Shown one piece after another: positions 43,575 to 53,520 of a stretch of 64,000 nucleotides of DNA. Each line of letters begins with the position of its first letter. The first letter of the stretch is position 1. The stretch is from contig JAWKRR010000003.1 in the NCBI GenBank assembly GCA_041389525.1, positions 124,001 through 188,000 of the forward strand, in the 5' to 3' direction. Origin of the DNA: JACKFB01 sp041389525. GTDB lineage: Bacteria; Myxococcota_A; UBA9042; PHBI01; JACKFB01. Position numbers and translations under genes: made by a program. A model generated the notes under the pieces. That model made no database searches. It saw only the letters and a program-made list of their open reading frames with translations, and was not told the origin of the DNA.

Positions 43575-43895
43575 TCAGCCCCCGGTGAAGACGTCGGCGG
43601 AGCCCGTGGTCATCTTCCCGACACCGCCGCAGTGCTTGGTCATGTCATCCTTGCGGATGGCGGCCTTGCCGTTGATGAAGACCGTGCTGGAGCCCTTCTT
43701 GGTCTCCCACATGTTCGTGTTGCAGCAGGCCGCGTGGAGGCCGGGGTCGCCGAGCCTGCCGGCGGGCAGCTTGTTGACGAAGACGTTCGCCGAGCCCGCG
43801 ATGAGCGGCCCGATGGTGGGGTGCGGGCAGCTCGGGCACCCGTGGGCGCACGCGTCGCACTTGCCAAGGTCCGAGACGCGGATCTGTTCGGGCAT
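43575..43895 (-). CDS. PAAR-like (DUF4150-type) spike-tip protein
   Basis: This 106-residue protein is built from PAAR repeats: GPLIAGSANVFVNKLPAGRLGDPGLHAACCN, then KKGSSTVFINGKAAIRKDDMTKHCGGVG, ending KMTTGSADVFTGG. PAAR proteins fold into a cone with a metal ion at the tip and cap the VgrG spike of type VI secretion systems. The N-terminus carries an extra cysteine cluster (CDACAHGCPSC) that could bind metal. The ATG has GGGAG upstream. With the adjacent DUF2169 gene it forms a small cargo module; no VgrG, baseplate or sheath genes are in the window. Confidence 0.88.
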   Translation of the reverse strand: MPEQIRVSDLGKCDACAHGCPSCPHPTIGPLIAGSANVFVNKLPAGRLGDPGLHAACCNTNMWETKKGSSTVFINGKAAIRKDDMTKHCGGVGKMTTGSADVFTGG

Positions 43896-44152
43896 GAATC
43901 GACTCCCTGCGCACTACACGCCCATGAGTATCCGAGCGCGCCGTCAGCGTGTCAACGCGCCGGGAGGGCAATCGCCGCCAGAGACCAGCCCGCACTGCGA
44001 GCCAGCCACACGATGGCCAGCCACCAACTCACAGCGGTCAGCGCCCCACCCTCTTCAACCCGAAGACGAACCGGCGTGGGTCCCCGCCCAGGCTGATGGC
44101 TAAGGACTGAAAGCTGACAGCGGGCCAGGGCCAGCGGCCCGCAGCCCCCGCC

Positions 44153-45844
44153 CTACTGGCAGACGCCGACCACCAGGGTGATGTCGCGCTCGGTGGCCTT
44201 GCCGCAGCGCACGGAGACCTTCTTGTCGCCGCGCTCGTCGACGGTCACCTCGATGTCGTGGCACTTGTAAAGCAAGCCCGAGATCGTCGCGAGCAGGTCG
44301 GTGTACGCTTGCCCGCCGTCGAGGAAGACGCGCACGATTCCCTCATTCGCGTCGGCCCACTCTTGGATCTTCGCGGTCTCCGTCGCGGCGACGTCGAGCG
44401 TCAGCTCGGCCGACACGCTGAGCTCACGGGTCGCCTCGTCGCGGCCCAGCTTGGCGGCCTTCGCGCGTCCGCCGCGGATGACCAAGTAGCTGCCGGGCTC
44501 CTTGCGGCCGATGGGCGGCTTGCCCGCGACGCCGAAGTAGTTGCACGAGACGCTGTCGGCGCCGTTGAACTGGTAGGAGGTCGAGGTCCCTTCGTCGTCG
44601 GCCGGCAGGCGCACGACCAAGCCAGCGCGGCGCAGGCTCTCGTCGGCGCGGCGGCGGCCGACCATGCCGAACTGACGCACCACATCGCGCGGCAACGCGG
44701 CCACGACCTGGAGCACCTTGGAGACCGACAGGGTGGCCGGGGCCTCGAGGAGGACGCGCTCGTAGTCGATCTGGTTGCCCGGGGTGCCCTTCAGCTCCTC
44801 GATCTTGGCCGTGAGGGCGGCGCCGAGGCCGCCGGGGATGCTGCCGGAGAACGAGTCCTGCACCTGGGTGTCGAGGATGTACACGCCCCGCTTCTCGCTG
44901 AGGGTGACGGTCAAGCCACCGGTGGCGCCGCTGTCGGAGAAGGTCTCGGGGAGGACCGGGTCCTCGGCGAGGTCGGGGCTGGCCTCCAGCGCGGCCGCCA
45001 GACCCTTCTCGTAGCGCGCTGCGACCTCGTCGAACACCTTGACGTCGTACGCCGCGGCGAACTCCTTGGTGCGGGCGTCGAGCCACTCGATGTAGGGCTT
45101 GTTGATGGCGGCGGGGCGAAGCTCGTGGGGGACGCCCTTGCAGCGCTCCTGGACGCTGGACGCGCGGCAGAGCCGGGTCACGTAGTCGCTGAAGTTCTCG
45201 TTGCTGTGGCTGGGGGTCTCGAACGCGAGCTGCCAGTAGGGGAAGGCGGTGGTGAGCTGCACGTCGGGCGGCAGGCTCTGCAGTTGGTAGAAGCGCGCGG
45301 CGTGGACGAACACCGTGTCAAAGGCCGCCTCAGCCTGGAACGGGCGCGGCACGAACTCGGTGTTGCCGGCGGCCTTGGCGGCTTCGGCGTCCTTCTTGGC
45401 CTCGGCGAGGTAGCCCGCCAGGAACTTCACGTAGCGCTCGAGGCTGCCATCGCCGCGCCAGAACGACGCGGATTCGCGGGCGAAGCCGGAACCGAGCACG
45501 GCCGCGGGCTGGGTGGGCGTGCCCTTGAAGTCCTCGGCCATCTTGGTGAGCGCGTTCTCGTCGTCGCGGTCGGTGATCTTGGCGCGCCACAGCACCATCG
45601 GGTGCTTCTGGCCCTCCACCTCGGCGTCGATCGCCGGCAGCGCCTCTTCCAGCAGCTGAGTGCGCGACGCCTCCACGGCGGACAGCGCCTCGGCGGCGGC
45701 CTTGTAGCGGGCTGCACGCTTGGCGTCGAGCTGCGCCTGGAGCCCCGTGTCGCAGGCCGACAGCGCCGGCGCGAGCGCCAGCACCAGGAGGGCCGTCAAG
45801 GCGACGAACAGGGTCGACTGGGTACGGGAGCCGCGACGCATCAT
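44153..45844 (-). CDS. Large lipoprotein of unknown function
   Basis: This 563-residue protein starts at an ATG with GGAGG nine bases upstream. Its signal peptide ends in lipobox ALSAC (Cys about residue 31). The N-terminal 130 residues are Ala/Glu/Lys-rich helices. The middle (about 150-330) is mixed. The C-terminal 240 residues are richer in beta structure, with four well-spaced cysteines. One late segment, EWADANEGIVRVFLDGGQAYTDLLATISGL, faintly recalls the periplasmic domain of ExbD/TolR, but this is too weak to name it. It is flanked by the PAAR gene and, divergently, by the kinase-AAA-TPR gene. A link to either is only positional. Confidence 0.7.
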   Translation of the reverse strand: MMRRGSRTQSTLFVALTALLVLALAPALSACDTGLQAQLDAKRAARYKAAAEALSAVEASRTQLLEEALPAIDAEVEGQKHPMVLWRAKITDRDDENALTKMAEDFKGTPTQPAAVLGSGFARESASFWRGDGSLERYVKFLAGYLAEAKKDAEAAKAAGNTEFVPRPFQAEAAFDTVFVHAARFYQLQSLPPDVQLTTAFPYWQLAFETPSHSNENFSDYVTRLCRASSVQERCKGVPHELRPAAINKPYIEWLDARTKEFAAAYDVKVFDEVAARYEKGLAAALEASPDLAEDPVLPETFSDSGATGGLTVTLSEKRGVYILDTQVQDSFSGSIPGGLGAALTAKIEELKGTPGNQIDYERVLLEAPATLSVSKVLQVVAALPRDVVRQFGMVGRRRADESLRRAGLVVRLPADDEGTSTSYQFNGADSVSCNYFGVAGKPPIGRKEPGSYLVIRGGRAKAAKLGRDEATRELSVSAELTLDVAATETAKIQEWADANEGIVRVFLDGGQAYTDLLATISGLLYKCHDIEVTVDERGDKKVSVRCGKATERDITLVVGVCQ

Positions 45845-46104
45845 GCTCGATGCCTCCGAAAATCAGGGGGAATGCCCGTATCTCGGGCGCACAGAGGCGG
45901 GCAGTATCGGGAGGGGCCCTCGCGATTGTCAAGGCGCTTCATTACAAGGATGCCTTGTGAAATACGGCCTGTACGCGCTTCAATGGGCAGCCCCTCGAAG
46001 TCACCCGTCAGTCGAAGGGGCACGTTCCGCCTGAATCCACCGCAGGGCCGCGCACCGGGCGCGCTGAGGCCGGCTTGGTGGTGGTTTCAGGTTCAAGGTG
46101 TGCT

Positions 46105-49100
46105 GTGAGCAAGGCATCTCAGGAAAAGCTGTGCATCGAGTGCGAGCGGGTCTTCCAGTCGGAGAAGATGCGCTGCCCGTATGACGGGACGAAGCTCGTG
46201 CGCTTCGGCTCGGGGCTGCCGGCCGGCTCGGTCATCGACAACCGCTACACCATCGAGCGGCTCGTCGGAAACGGGGGCATGGGCTCGGTCTACCTCGCGC
46301 GGCAGCACGCGATGGATCGGCCGGTGGCGCTGAAGATCTTGCACCCGCGGCTCGGGGAAGACCGGTCGGCCGCGCAGCGCTTCAACATCGAGGTCCGGGC
46401 GACCGCGCGGCTGCGCTCGCCGCACACCATCACGGTGCACGACTTCGGGCAGACCGAGCGTGGCAGCCTCTATCTGACGATGGAGTACCTGGAGGGCGCG
46501 AGCCTCGCCTCGGTCATCGACCACTCCGGTGCCCTGGAGTACGAGCGGGCGGTGCGCATCGCGCTGCAGATGTGCCACAGCCTCGCCGAGGCGCACGACA
46601 AGGGGATCATCCACCGCGACCTGAAGCCTGAGAACATCTACCTCGTCGAGCGCGACGGGGTGCAGGACTTCGTGAAGGTGTTGGATTTCGGCATCGCGAA
46701 GGTGCTGGGGCCCGAGGGTGGCGGGAAGCTCACGAAGTCCGGCGTCGTGTTCGGGACGCCGCTCTACATGAGCCCGGAGCAGGCGGCCGGCAAAGAGGTG
46801 GACGGGCGCTCCGACCTCTACGCCCTTGGGTGCCTGCTCTACGAGATGCTCGCGGGGCGGCCGCCCTTCGACGGGGTCACCTCGGTCGAGGTCCTGTACC
46901 GACAAGTCCACGAGCCCGCGCGGCCCTTGCTCGAGGCGGTCAGCGTCGAGGGGGTGCCGCCGCGCCTCGCCGCCCTCGTGGACCGCCTGCTCGCGAAGCA
47001 ACGGCACGACCGGCCGAGCAGCGCCGAGGAGACGCGCGCGCTGCTCGAGGCCTGCTTGCCCGAAGGGGCCGCGGCGCCGATCACGCCGCTGTCTCGCCCG
47101 GCGCTCGCGCCGCGCCCGACGACGCGGGTGATGCCCCACGCGGCCACGATCCGGCAGTCCGCCGAGATGGAGAAGGCCCTCGGCGGGGCAGCACGCCTCG
47201 GCGACGACGGACGCACCGTCGGGCGCGAGCCGGAGCAAGGCCAGCTGCTGGCGGCCTTTGACGCGGCGCTGGTCGGGACCTCGGGCGGTGTGGCGTGGCT
47301 GCGCGGCAGCACCGGCAGCGGGCGCACGCACATGTGCGAGTGGCTGGTGCGGCAGGCGCGTAGGACCGCGGGGGCGCGGGCGTGCATCGCGCGCTGCGGG
47401 GGGGCTGAGACCGTCCCGATGGGGCCGATCCTCGACTGGCTCGAGACCCTGCTGGGCACCGCGCTGCTCGAGCGCGAGGGCGTGCGCGCCGCGCTCCGTT
47501 CGCATCACGGCTTGGGCGAGCACGCCGACGAGGAGCTGGTCGAGTCGCTGGCCGAGCTGCTGCGCCCGTCGGCCCACGGGGTGACCCCGCCCATGGGCGC
47601 CCGCCAGCTCGCCGGACCGCTGTCCCGATTGCTGATGCGGGCCGCCGGTCAGACCCCGCTGGTGATGGTCCTCGAGGCCTGCCACCGGGCGGACAGCGAG
47701 ACGATGACGGTGGTCTCGCACCTGATCCGCGCGCTGGCCACCGCGGGGGCTGGCCTCTTCCTGCTGCTCACCGGCGACGACGGCCCGGTCCCGGCGGCGC
47801 GCGGCTCGCCGGGCTCGACCCGCCGCCTCCTCGAGATCGACCTACCGCCGCTGGATGAGCAGGGCATGCAGGACCTGCTCGACCGCATGGGCTGCGCCGA
47901 CTTCGCGCTTGCCGAGTGCATCCTCGGGCTCGCCAGCGGGCGCCCAGGCGTGGCCGTCGCGTGCCTGGAGCATGTCACCGGCGACATCGCGGCGCGGCAC
48001 CGGCTGGTCGAGTCGCTCCGTGACGGCGGGGCCGGCGTGGCGTCGCTGCCGCCCGCGCTCCTCGAGGGGCTGCACGCGAGGCTGATGCAGGAGTGTGAGG
48101 CCACCGGCCAGCCGGAGCGCGCCGTGGCCATCATCCAGCGCATCGGTGTGCTGGGGCCCGACCTCTCCATGGACGCGCTGATGACCTTCGTGGCCGACGA
48201 ACCCGACGGCGGCCCGCCCGCCTTCGTCGACGCGCTGGTCGATCGCCTCGCCGCGGCCCGACTTGGCCACTTCGACGCCGACGACTCCGACCGCTTCACG
48301 CTCAGCACCGGCCTCATCCGCGAGGCGTGCCGCAACCTGGGCGCCGGCGCGCGCCGACTGCGCCGCCTCCACGGCGAGGCCGCCCTCCTCCTGGCCTCCC
48401 TCGACGAGCCGGAGGGCACGATCGCGCCAGCGCGCATCGCCGCTCACCACATGGCCGCGGGGCGCCCTTGGGACGCGGTGCGGTGGGATCTCATCGCCGC
48501 GCGCGGCCGCTCCACCGGCGACGCCCTCGACGGCGTCCTGATCTACCAGCGGGCTCGCGAGCGCCTGCTGACCGTGGCCCAGCGGGAGCGAGGTCCCCGC
48601 GGGCTCGACGCGGCCGAGCGCGAGATCGCCGGCGCGCTGGGCGAGCTTCGAACGCAGCTGGGGCACCACGAGATGGCGGTGGAGGCCTTCGAGGCGCTCC
48701 GGGACCTGGCGGCCGAGAGCGGCGACGCGGTGGGCGCCGCGCGGGCGGTGCGAGGGCTCGCCGACGTCGACGAGGCGCGCGCGGAGTTCGGCAGCGCGGA
48801 GGCGCTCTACGCCGAGGCCGCCGTCGCCTTCCGCAACGCGGGCCAAGCCGCCGACGCGGCCTGGTGCGATCTCCGACGTGGCAAGGTCCTGCAGACCGTG
48901 GGGCGCTACGCCGAGGCGGAGGTCGCGCTCGAGGCGGCGCTCGCCGTGTTCGAGCCGGAGGGGGAGACCCGCGGGCTCGCGGCGTGTCGAGAGGCCCTCG
49001 GAAACCTCCACACAATGACCGGCCAGATCGACGCGGCGGCCGACGAGTTCCGCCACGCCCTCGCCCTCCAAGAGGTCCTCGACGACCGCCAGGGGATGGG

Positions 49101-49737
49101 GCGGACCCTGTACAGTCTGTCAGTCGCTGCCTACCAAAAAGACGATCTGGACCGCGCGCTGGAGCACGCCCACCACGCGCTGACCATCCTCGACGGCATC
49201 GACCACCAGCGCGGCGTGTCCACAGCGCTGGGAGGGATCGCGATGATCCTGCAGGCGATGGGGCGACCGGCCGACGCGCGGCCCTTCCTCAAGCGAGCGC
49301 TGCGCATCCGCGAGGATCTGGGCGACCGGCGGGCGGTGGCCAACGCCCACGCCAACCTCGCCGACGTGGCGCTGATGCAGGGCGAGCACGTGGAGGCGCT
49401 GAAGCTGGCCCGGGCGGCGCGGGACGGGTACGCCGAGGTGGGCGACCGGCGCGGCCTGGCCCTGGCGGAGGCCAACATCGGGGAGGCCCTGCGCCACAGC
49501 GGGGACTTCCAGGGGGCGGTCGGTCACCACCGCGAGGCGGTCGAGGGCTACGCGCGCCTCGGACAGCGGGACAAGACGTACTGCAACATCCTGATCGGCC
49601 TCGCGGAGTGCGAGCGCAGCGTGGAGCGCCCCGACGCCGCCCGTCAGGCCCTGGTCACGGCGCTGGACGTAGCGACCGATCTCGGGCTGCAGGACGAGGC
49701 CGCGCGGATTCGGCAGCGCCTGGATCCGGGCGCGTAG
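46105..49737 (+). CDS. Ser/Thr protein kinase fused to AAA and TPR domains
   Basis: This 1210-residue protein starts with GTG (AAGGTG five bases before it). Order: Cys motif CIECERVFQSEKMRCPYDG (10-28), and a complete Hanks kinase (about 48-315) with VALKIL (Lys77), HRDLKPEN (169-176), DFG (194-196) and GTPLYMSPEQ. An AAA/STAND-like ATPase region (about 375-640) follows, whose P-loop is GSTGSGRTHM, with Arg for Lys. A helical region leads to about eight TPRs (about 850-1205), such as GMGRTLYSLSVAAYQKDDLDRALEHAHHAL. The layout resembles PknK/MalT-like signalling proteins. It is likely cytosolic. A 45-codon copy of its C-terminus lies as a remnant at 58872-59006. Confidence 0.9.
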   Translation: MSKASQEKLCIECERVFQSEKMRCPYDGTKLVRFGSGLPAGSVIDNRYTIERLVGNGGMGSVYLARQHAMDRPVALKILHPRLGEDRSAAQRFNIEVRATARLRSPHTITVHDFGQTERGSLYLTMEYLEGASLASVIDHSGALEYERAVRIALQMCHSLAEAHDKGIIHRDLKPENIYLVERDGVQDFVKVLDFGIAKVLGPEGGGKLTKSGVVFGTPLYMSPEQAAGKEVDGRSDLYALGCLLYEMLAGRPPFDGVTSVEVLYRQVHEPARPLLEAVSVEGVPPRLAALVDRLLAKQRHDRPSSAEETRALLEACLPEGAAAPITPLSRPALAPRPTTRVMPHAATIRQSAEMEKALGGAARLGDDGRTVGREPEQGQLLAAFDAALVGTSGGVAWLRGSTGSGRTHMCEWLVRQARRTAGARACIARCGGAETVPMGPILDWLETLLGTALLEREGVRAALRSHHGLGEHADEELVESLAELLRPSAHGVTPPMGARQLAGPLSRLLMRAAGQTPLVMVLEACHRADSETMTVVSHLIRALATAGAGLFLLLTGDDGPVPAARGSPGSTRRLLEIDLPPLDEQGMQDLLDRMGCADFALAECILGLASGRPGVAVACLEHVTGDIAARHRLVESLRDGGAGVASLPPALLEGLHARLMQECEATGQPERAVAIIQRIGVLGPDLSMDALMTFVADEPDGGPPAFVDALVDRLAAARLGHFDADDSDRFTLSTGLIREACRNLGAGARRLRRLHGEAALLLASLDEPEGTIAPARIAAHHMAAGRPWDAVRWDLIAARGRSTGDALDGVLIYQRARERLLTVAQRERGPRGLDAAEREIAGALGELRTQLGHHEMAVEAFEALRDLAAESGDAVGAARAVRGLADVDEARAEFGSAEALYAEAAVAFRNAGQAADAAWCDLRRGKVLQTVGRYAEAEVALEAALAVFEPEGETRGLAACREALGNLHTMTGQIDAAADEFRHALALQEVLDDRQGMGRTLYSLSVAAYQKDDLDRALEHAHHALTILDGIDHQRGVSTALGGIAMILQAMGRPADARPFLKRALRIREDLGDRRAVANAHANLADVALMQGEHVEALKLARAARDGYAEVGDRRGLALAEANIGEALRHSGDFQGAVGHHREAVEGYARLGQRDKTYCNILIGLAECERSVERPDAARQALVTALDVATDLGLQDEAARIRQRLDPGA

Positions 49738-50757
49738 GCGACGCGAGCGCTGGGTCCCGGGGCGTTCACCGCGCACGGCGTTCAGGCATCAAGAAGCCAG
49801 GCGGTGGCTCGCTGATCTCGCAAGGGAGACGCGGCCACCGGCCGTCCCGACTGCAACCGCGAGATCGCGCGAGGCCAGGACGGGCTGGTCACCACACGAG
49901 AGGCGGCCGGGACGGGTTGCAGCGGCGAGCCCTCATAGTGGGCGCCCATGCCTTCGCTGGGCGTATGGCCTGCTTCCGACGCGGCACGCACCGACCAGGG
50001 CCCTAAGCGGCCGACGAGGTCGAGGAGCCGACCGAGTTCTGGCGCTGTTCAGGGCGGCACGGCGGCTATTGCCACCGCCCGGCACTCTCGCGTGTGGCGG
50101 CGTCGGCGCGGATCACTCCCCAAACTCCCGGGCTGGCCGCGCCCCGGGCCAACGGACGGCGGAGCGATTCGCCGCTTTGGCGCGCGTGCGGGTGGGTGAA
50201 GATCTCTCCTGAGCTTGGCCGTCGCCCCCCCAGGCTGACAGCGCCCGAAGCTGCGCATGCGCGCGCCGTTTCGCCAGCGCCACATTCGCCAGGTCGCGGA
50301 TGCCCGGCGACCGGAGCCGTAGCGCTCGCGGTCCGGGGGCGCGGATGTACGAGATGTGGCCATCATGTGACCGCTATCAGCCATTGAGACCACCTCCTGG
50401 GCCTTGCTACGGTTCGGCACACTAAGAGGCACATTCCCGGGCGCGCTCGACGCCTCTGGACACCCGGTCCGGAGCGCGTCGTTGTCCCATGCTTACGCGT
50501 GGTTGCTGCGCATCGATGGTTCAGAGACCGGTCCGGTCGATGCACTGAACTGAAAACATGAGCGCGGTGCTCGGCCGCCAGTGCTTCGCGAGGTGAAAGT
50601 CGCTGTGTCGGATGGATTTGCGCAGACGGGAGAGCGAGCGGGTTGGCCGTTTGAACCCGTCCCGCCGCTGACAAATCAAATGGCCTGAGATGTCTGGTTC
50701 GACGGGATACGCAACAGCGGGGTCGCCTTTGGGGGGCAGCCGCGGCGGGGGGATATG
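49738..50757. other. About 1 kb without a convincing gene
   Basis: Between the kinase-AAA-TPR gene and the Cys-rich lipoprotein gene no reading frame has a credible protein, signal peptide or ribosome-binding site. The part from about 50400 to 50740 is less GC-rich than its surroundings. A plus-strand frame ends in TGA near 50694 after VPPLTNQMA, which could be a worn gene end but is not recognisable. I see no repeats, tRNA or clear promoter. Confidence 0.6.
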
Positions 50758-50973
50758 ATGGCGATGTTCACGTGGCGCCCTGGGATCGGGTGTGTTGCAT
50801 TGGTGTTGGCGCTGGCCGGCTGCCCGTCCGGCGGGGACGGAGGGGGCGACGCTGACACGGAGATCGCCGTGGACGCGCCGCTGGCGGAGGTCGGCGGCGG
50901 CGACGCGGGGGCGGATGTCGCCAGCGACGCGCCCCAGGTCGAAGTCGACGGCGGCGACGGCGGGGCCGACGTT

Positions 50974-51230
50974 GGCGGGTCGGACGCGCTGGGGGATGCG
51001 GACGCCGCGGACGTGGGCGACGACCTCGGCGGGTCGGACGCGCTGGGGGACGCGCCGGGGGACGCGGACGCCGCGGACGTGGGCGACGACCTCGGCGGGT
51101 CGGACGCGCTGGGGGACGCGGACGCCAGCGACCGAGGCCGACCCCGGCGGGACAGACGCGCTGGGGGACGCGGACGCCAGCACGACTTCAGTGGACCTCG
51201 ACGGGTCGGACGCGCTGGGGGACGCGGAGT
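50974..51230 (+). repeat. Asp/Ala-coding tandem repeat
   Basis: Five imperfect copies of a unit containing GGGTCGGACGCGCTGGGGGA start near 50977, 51031, 51097, 51149 and 51203. They encode variants of GGSDALGDADAADVGDDL, an acidic linker after the lipobox. The first frame change lies in the fourth unit. Confidence 0.85.
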
Positions 51231-51269
51231 CCGGCGACGGCGACGTGGTCCGGCCGCCGTGCTCGGTGG

Positions 51270-53520
51270 ACGCGGATTGCGACGACGGCAACGCCTGCAC
51301 GGACGACGCGTGTGACTTCGTGGCGGGCTGCACCTACCTGCTGGTCGTGTGCGACGATGGGAACGCGTGCACGGCGGACTACTGCGAGCCCGCCGCGGGA
51401 TGCGCGACGAACCCGGTGACGTGCGGAGACGGGGATCCCTGCACAGCGGACGACTGCGACCCAGCCTCCGGATGCTCACACCTGGCGATCGCCGGGTGCA
51501 CCGCGTGCGCCGAGGCGACGCAGTGCGAAGACGGAAACCCGTGCACTGACGCGGTGTGCGGGCAGGATGGCGTCTGCGCGTACCCCGCGAACACCGCGGG
51601 CTGCGACGACGGCGACGCGTGCACGGTCGGGGACGAGTGTCTGCTGGGCGCTTGCCAGGGGGGCGCCGCCGCGGTGTGCGACGACGGCGACGCTTGCACC
51701 ACGGACGGGTGCGACCCGGCGACCGGGTGCACGACCGCGCCGGTGAGCTGCGAGGACGGGAATCTGTGCACGATTGACCTGTGCCTGTCGGCGACGGGGT
51801 GCACGGCGTCGGCGGAGCCCTGCGCGGATGGCGACCCGTGTACGGCGGACAGCTGCGATCCCCAGACCGGGTGCGCCCACGTCCCGATCCCCGACTGCCT
51901 GGGCTGCCTGCTTCCGGAGGACTGCGACGACGGAGACCCGTGCACCGACGAGGACTGCGGCGGCGACGGGACCTGCTCGCACCTGTTCAATGACGCCATG
52001 TGCGACGACGGCGATGCCTGCACCTTCGGCGACTACTGCGCCGATGGCAGCTGCCTGGGAGGCGGCACGGCGTCTTGCGACGACGGGAACGCGTGCACGA
52101 CGGAGAGCTGCGACTCGGCGAAGGGGTGCTCGAGCAAGCCGGTCGCCTGCGACGACGGCGACGCCTGCACCGAGGACGGATGCGACTCTCTGAGCGGGTG
52201 CACCCCACCGCGCCGGTGACGTGCGACGACGGGAACCATACCTGCACTGAGGACGGATGCGACGCGGGGACCGGCTGCACCACCGCGCCGGCCTGCGACG
52301 ACGGGAACCCTGCACTGAGGACGGATGCGACGCGGGGACCGGCTGCACCTCCGCGCCGGCCGCCTGCGATGACGGCGACGCCTGCACCGAGGACGGGTGT
52401 GACCCCGCGACGGGCTGCACCACCACCCCGCTCCCCTGCGATGACGGCGACGCTTGCACGGTCGACGGATGCGACCCCCAGTCCGGCTGCACCACAGCCC
52501 CCGTGACGTGCGACGACGGCGACGCCTGCACTGACGACGGATGCGTCGGCTGCAGGGTGCGACCTCTGTGGTGAGGCTGCGCCGACGGCGACCCCTGCAC
52601 CACGGACGCGTGTGACCCGGGCACCGGATGCACCCACGCGCCCATCGGGGGATGCGTCGGATGCGAGATCCCGACGGACTGCGACGACGGAGACGCGTGC
52701 ACCGACGACCTGTGCGGCGGTGGCGTGTGCTCGCACGAGTACAACACCGCCCCATGCGACGACGGGGATGCCTGCACAGAGGGGGACGCGTGTGACAGCG
52801 GCAACTGCAAGGCGGGCGTCGGCAAGAACTGCGACGACGGTGACGCCTGCACCGACGATGGATGCGACGTCGCCGCGGGATGCACGCACGGCGCGACCGA
52901 CTGCGACGACGGCAACGCCTGCACTGACGACGCGTGCGACGTCGCCTCGGATGCACTCACGGCGCGACGGACTGCGACGACGCGAACGCATGCCGACGAC
53001 GTGACCCCACGGCGGGTGCGCCCGACCCGACCGACTGCGACGACGGCAACGCCTGCACCGACGACGCGTGCGACGTCGCCTCGGGATGCACTCACGGCGC
53101 GACGGACTGCGACGACGCGAACGCATGCACCGACGACGCATGCGACCCCACGAGCGGGTGCGCCCACCACCCGACCGACTGCGACGACGGCGACGCCTGC
53201 ACCGCCGATCTCTGCGACGTCGCCACCGGTTGCGACTATTTCGAGTCCGCCTGCGAGGACGGTAGCGCGTGCACGATCGCGGGCTGCAACCCAGTCACGG
53301 GATGCTTCTTCGACGCCGTCAACTGCGACGACGGCAACGCCTGCACCGACGATGGGTGCGACGTGGCCGCCGGCTGCACGCACGACGCCATCGACTGCGA
53401 CGACTCCAGCATCTGCACGGCCGACACCTGCGTCCCCGCCGCCGGCTGCGTCTTCACCGACGTAGTCTGCGACGACGGCCTCGCCTGCACCGCCGACAGC
53501 TGCGACGACCTCGCCGGCTG
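51270..53520 (+). repeat. Array of about 30 Cys-rich CDDGxxCTxDxCD units
   Basis: Units of roughly 60-75 bases encode CDDGNACTDDACDxxxGC or close variants. Spacing between successive CDDG motifs is about 20-25 residues. Every unit supplies four cysteines, suggesting a stiff rod of small disulphide-bonded knots. Unit similarity at DNA level is high enough to favour recombination and sequencing or assembly indels. Between 52850 and 53160 two near-identical stretches about 144 bases apart differ by short deletions. Confidence 0.85.

Noticed and set aside
50530..50696. Short plus-strand frame ending VPPLTNQMA
   Set aside because: No start with a ribosome-binding site and no recognisable similarity; not enough to call a gene or remnant.
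51130..52960. Programmed ribosomal frameshifting in the repeat gene
   Set aside because: Several unrelated break points with mixed insertions and deletions and no slippery heptamer or stimulatory structure; indels or errors fit better.
51270..53520. Possible CRISPR array
   Set aside because: The regular spacing comes from Cys codons in CDDGxxCTxDxCD. Units vary, are not palindromic, lack unique spacers and there are no cas genes.
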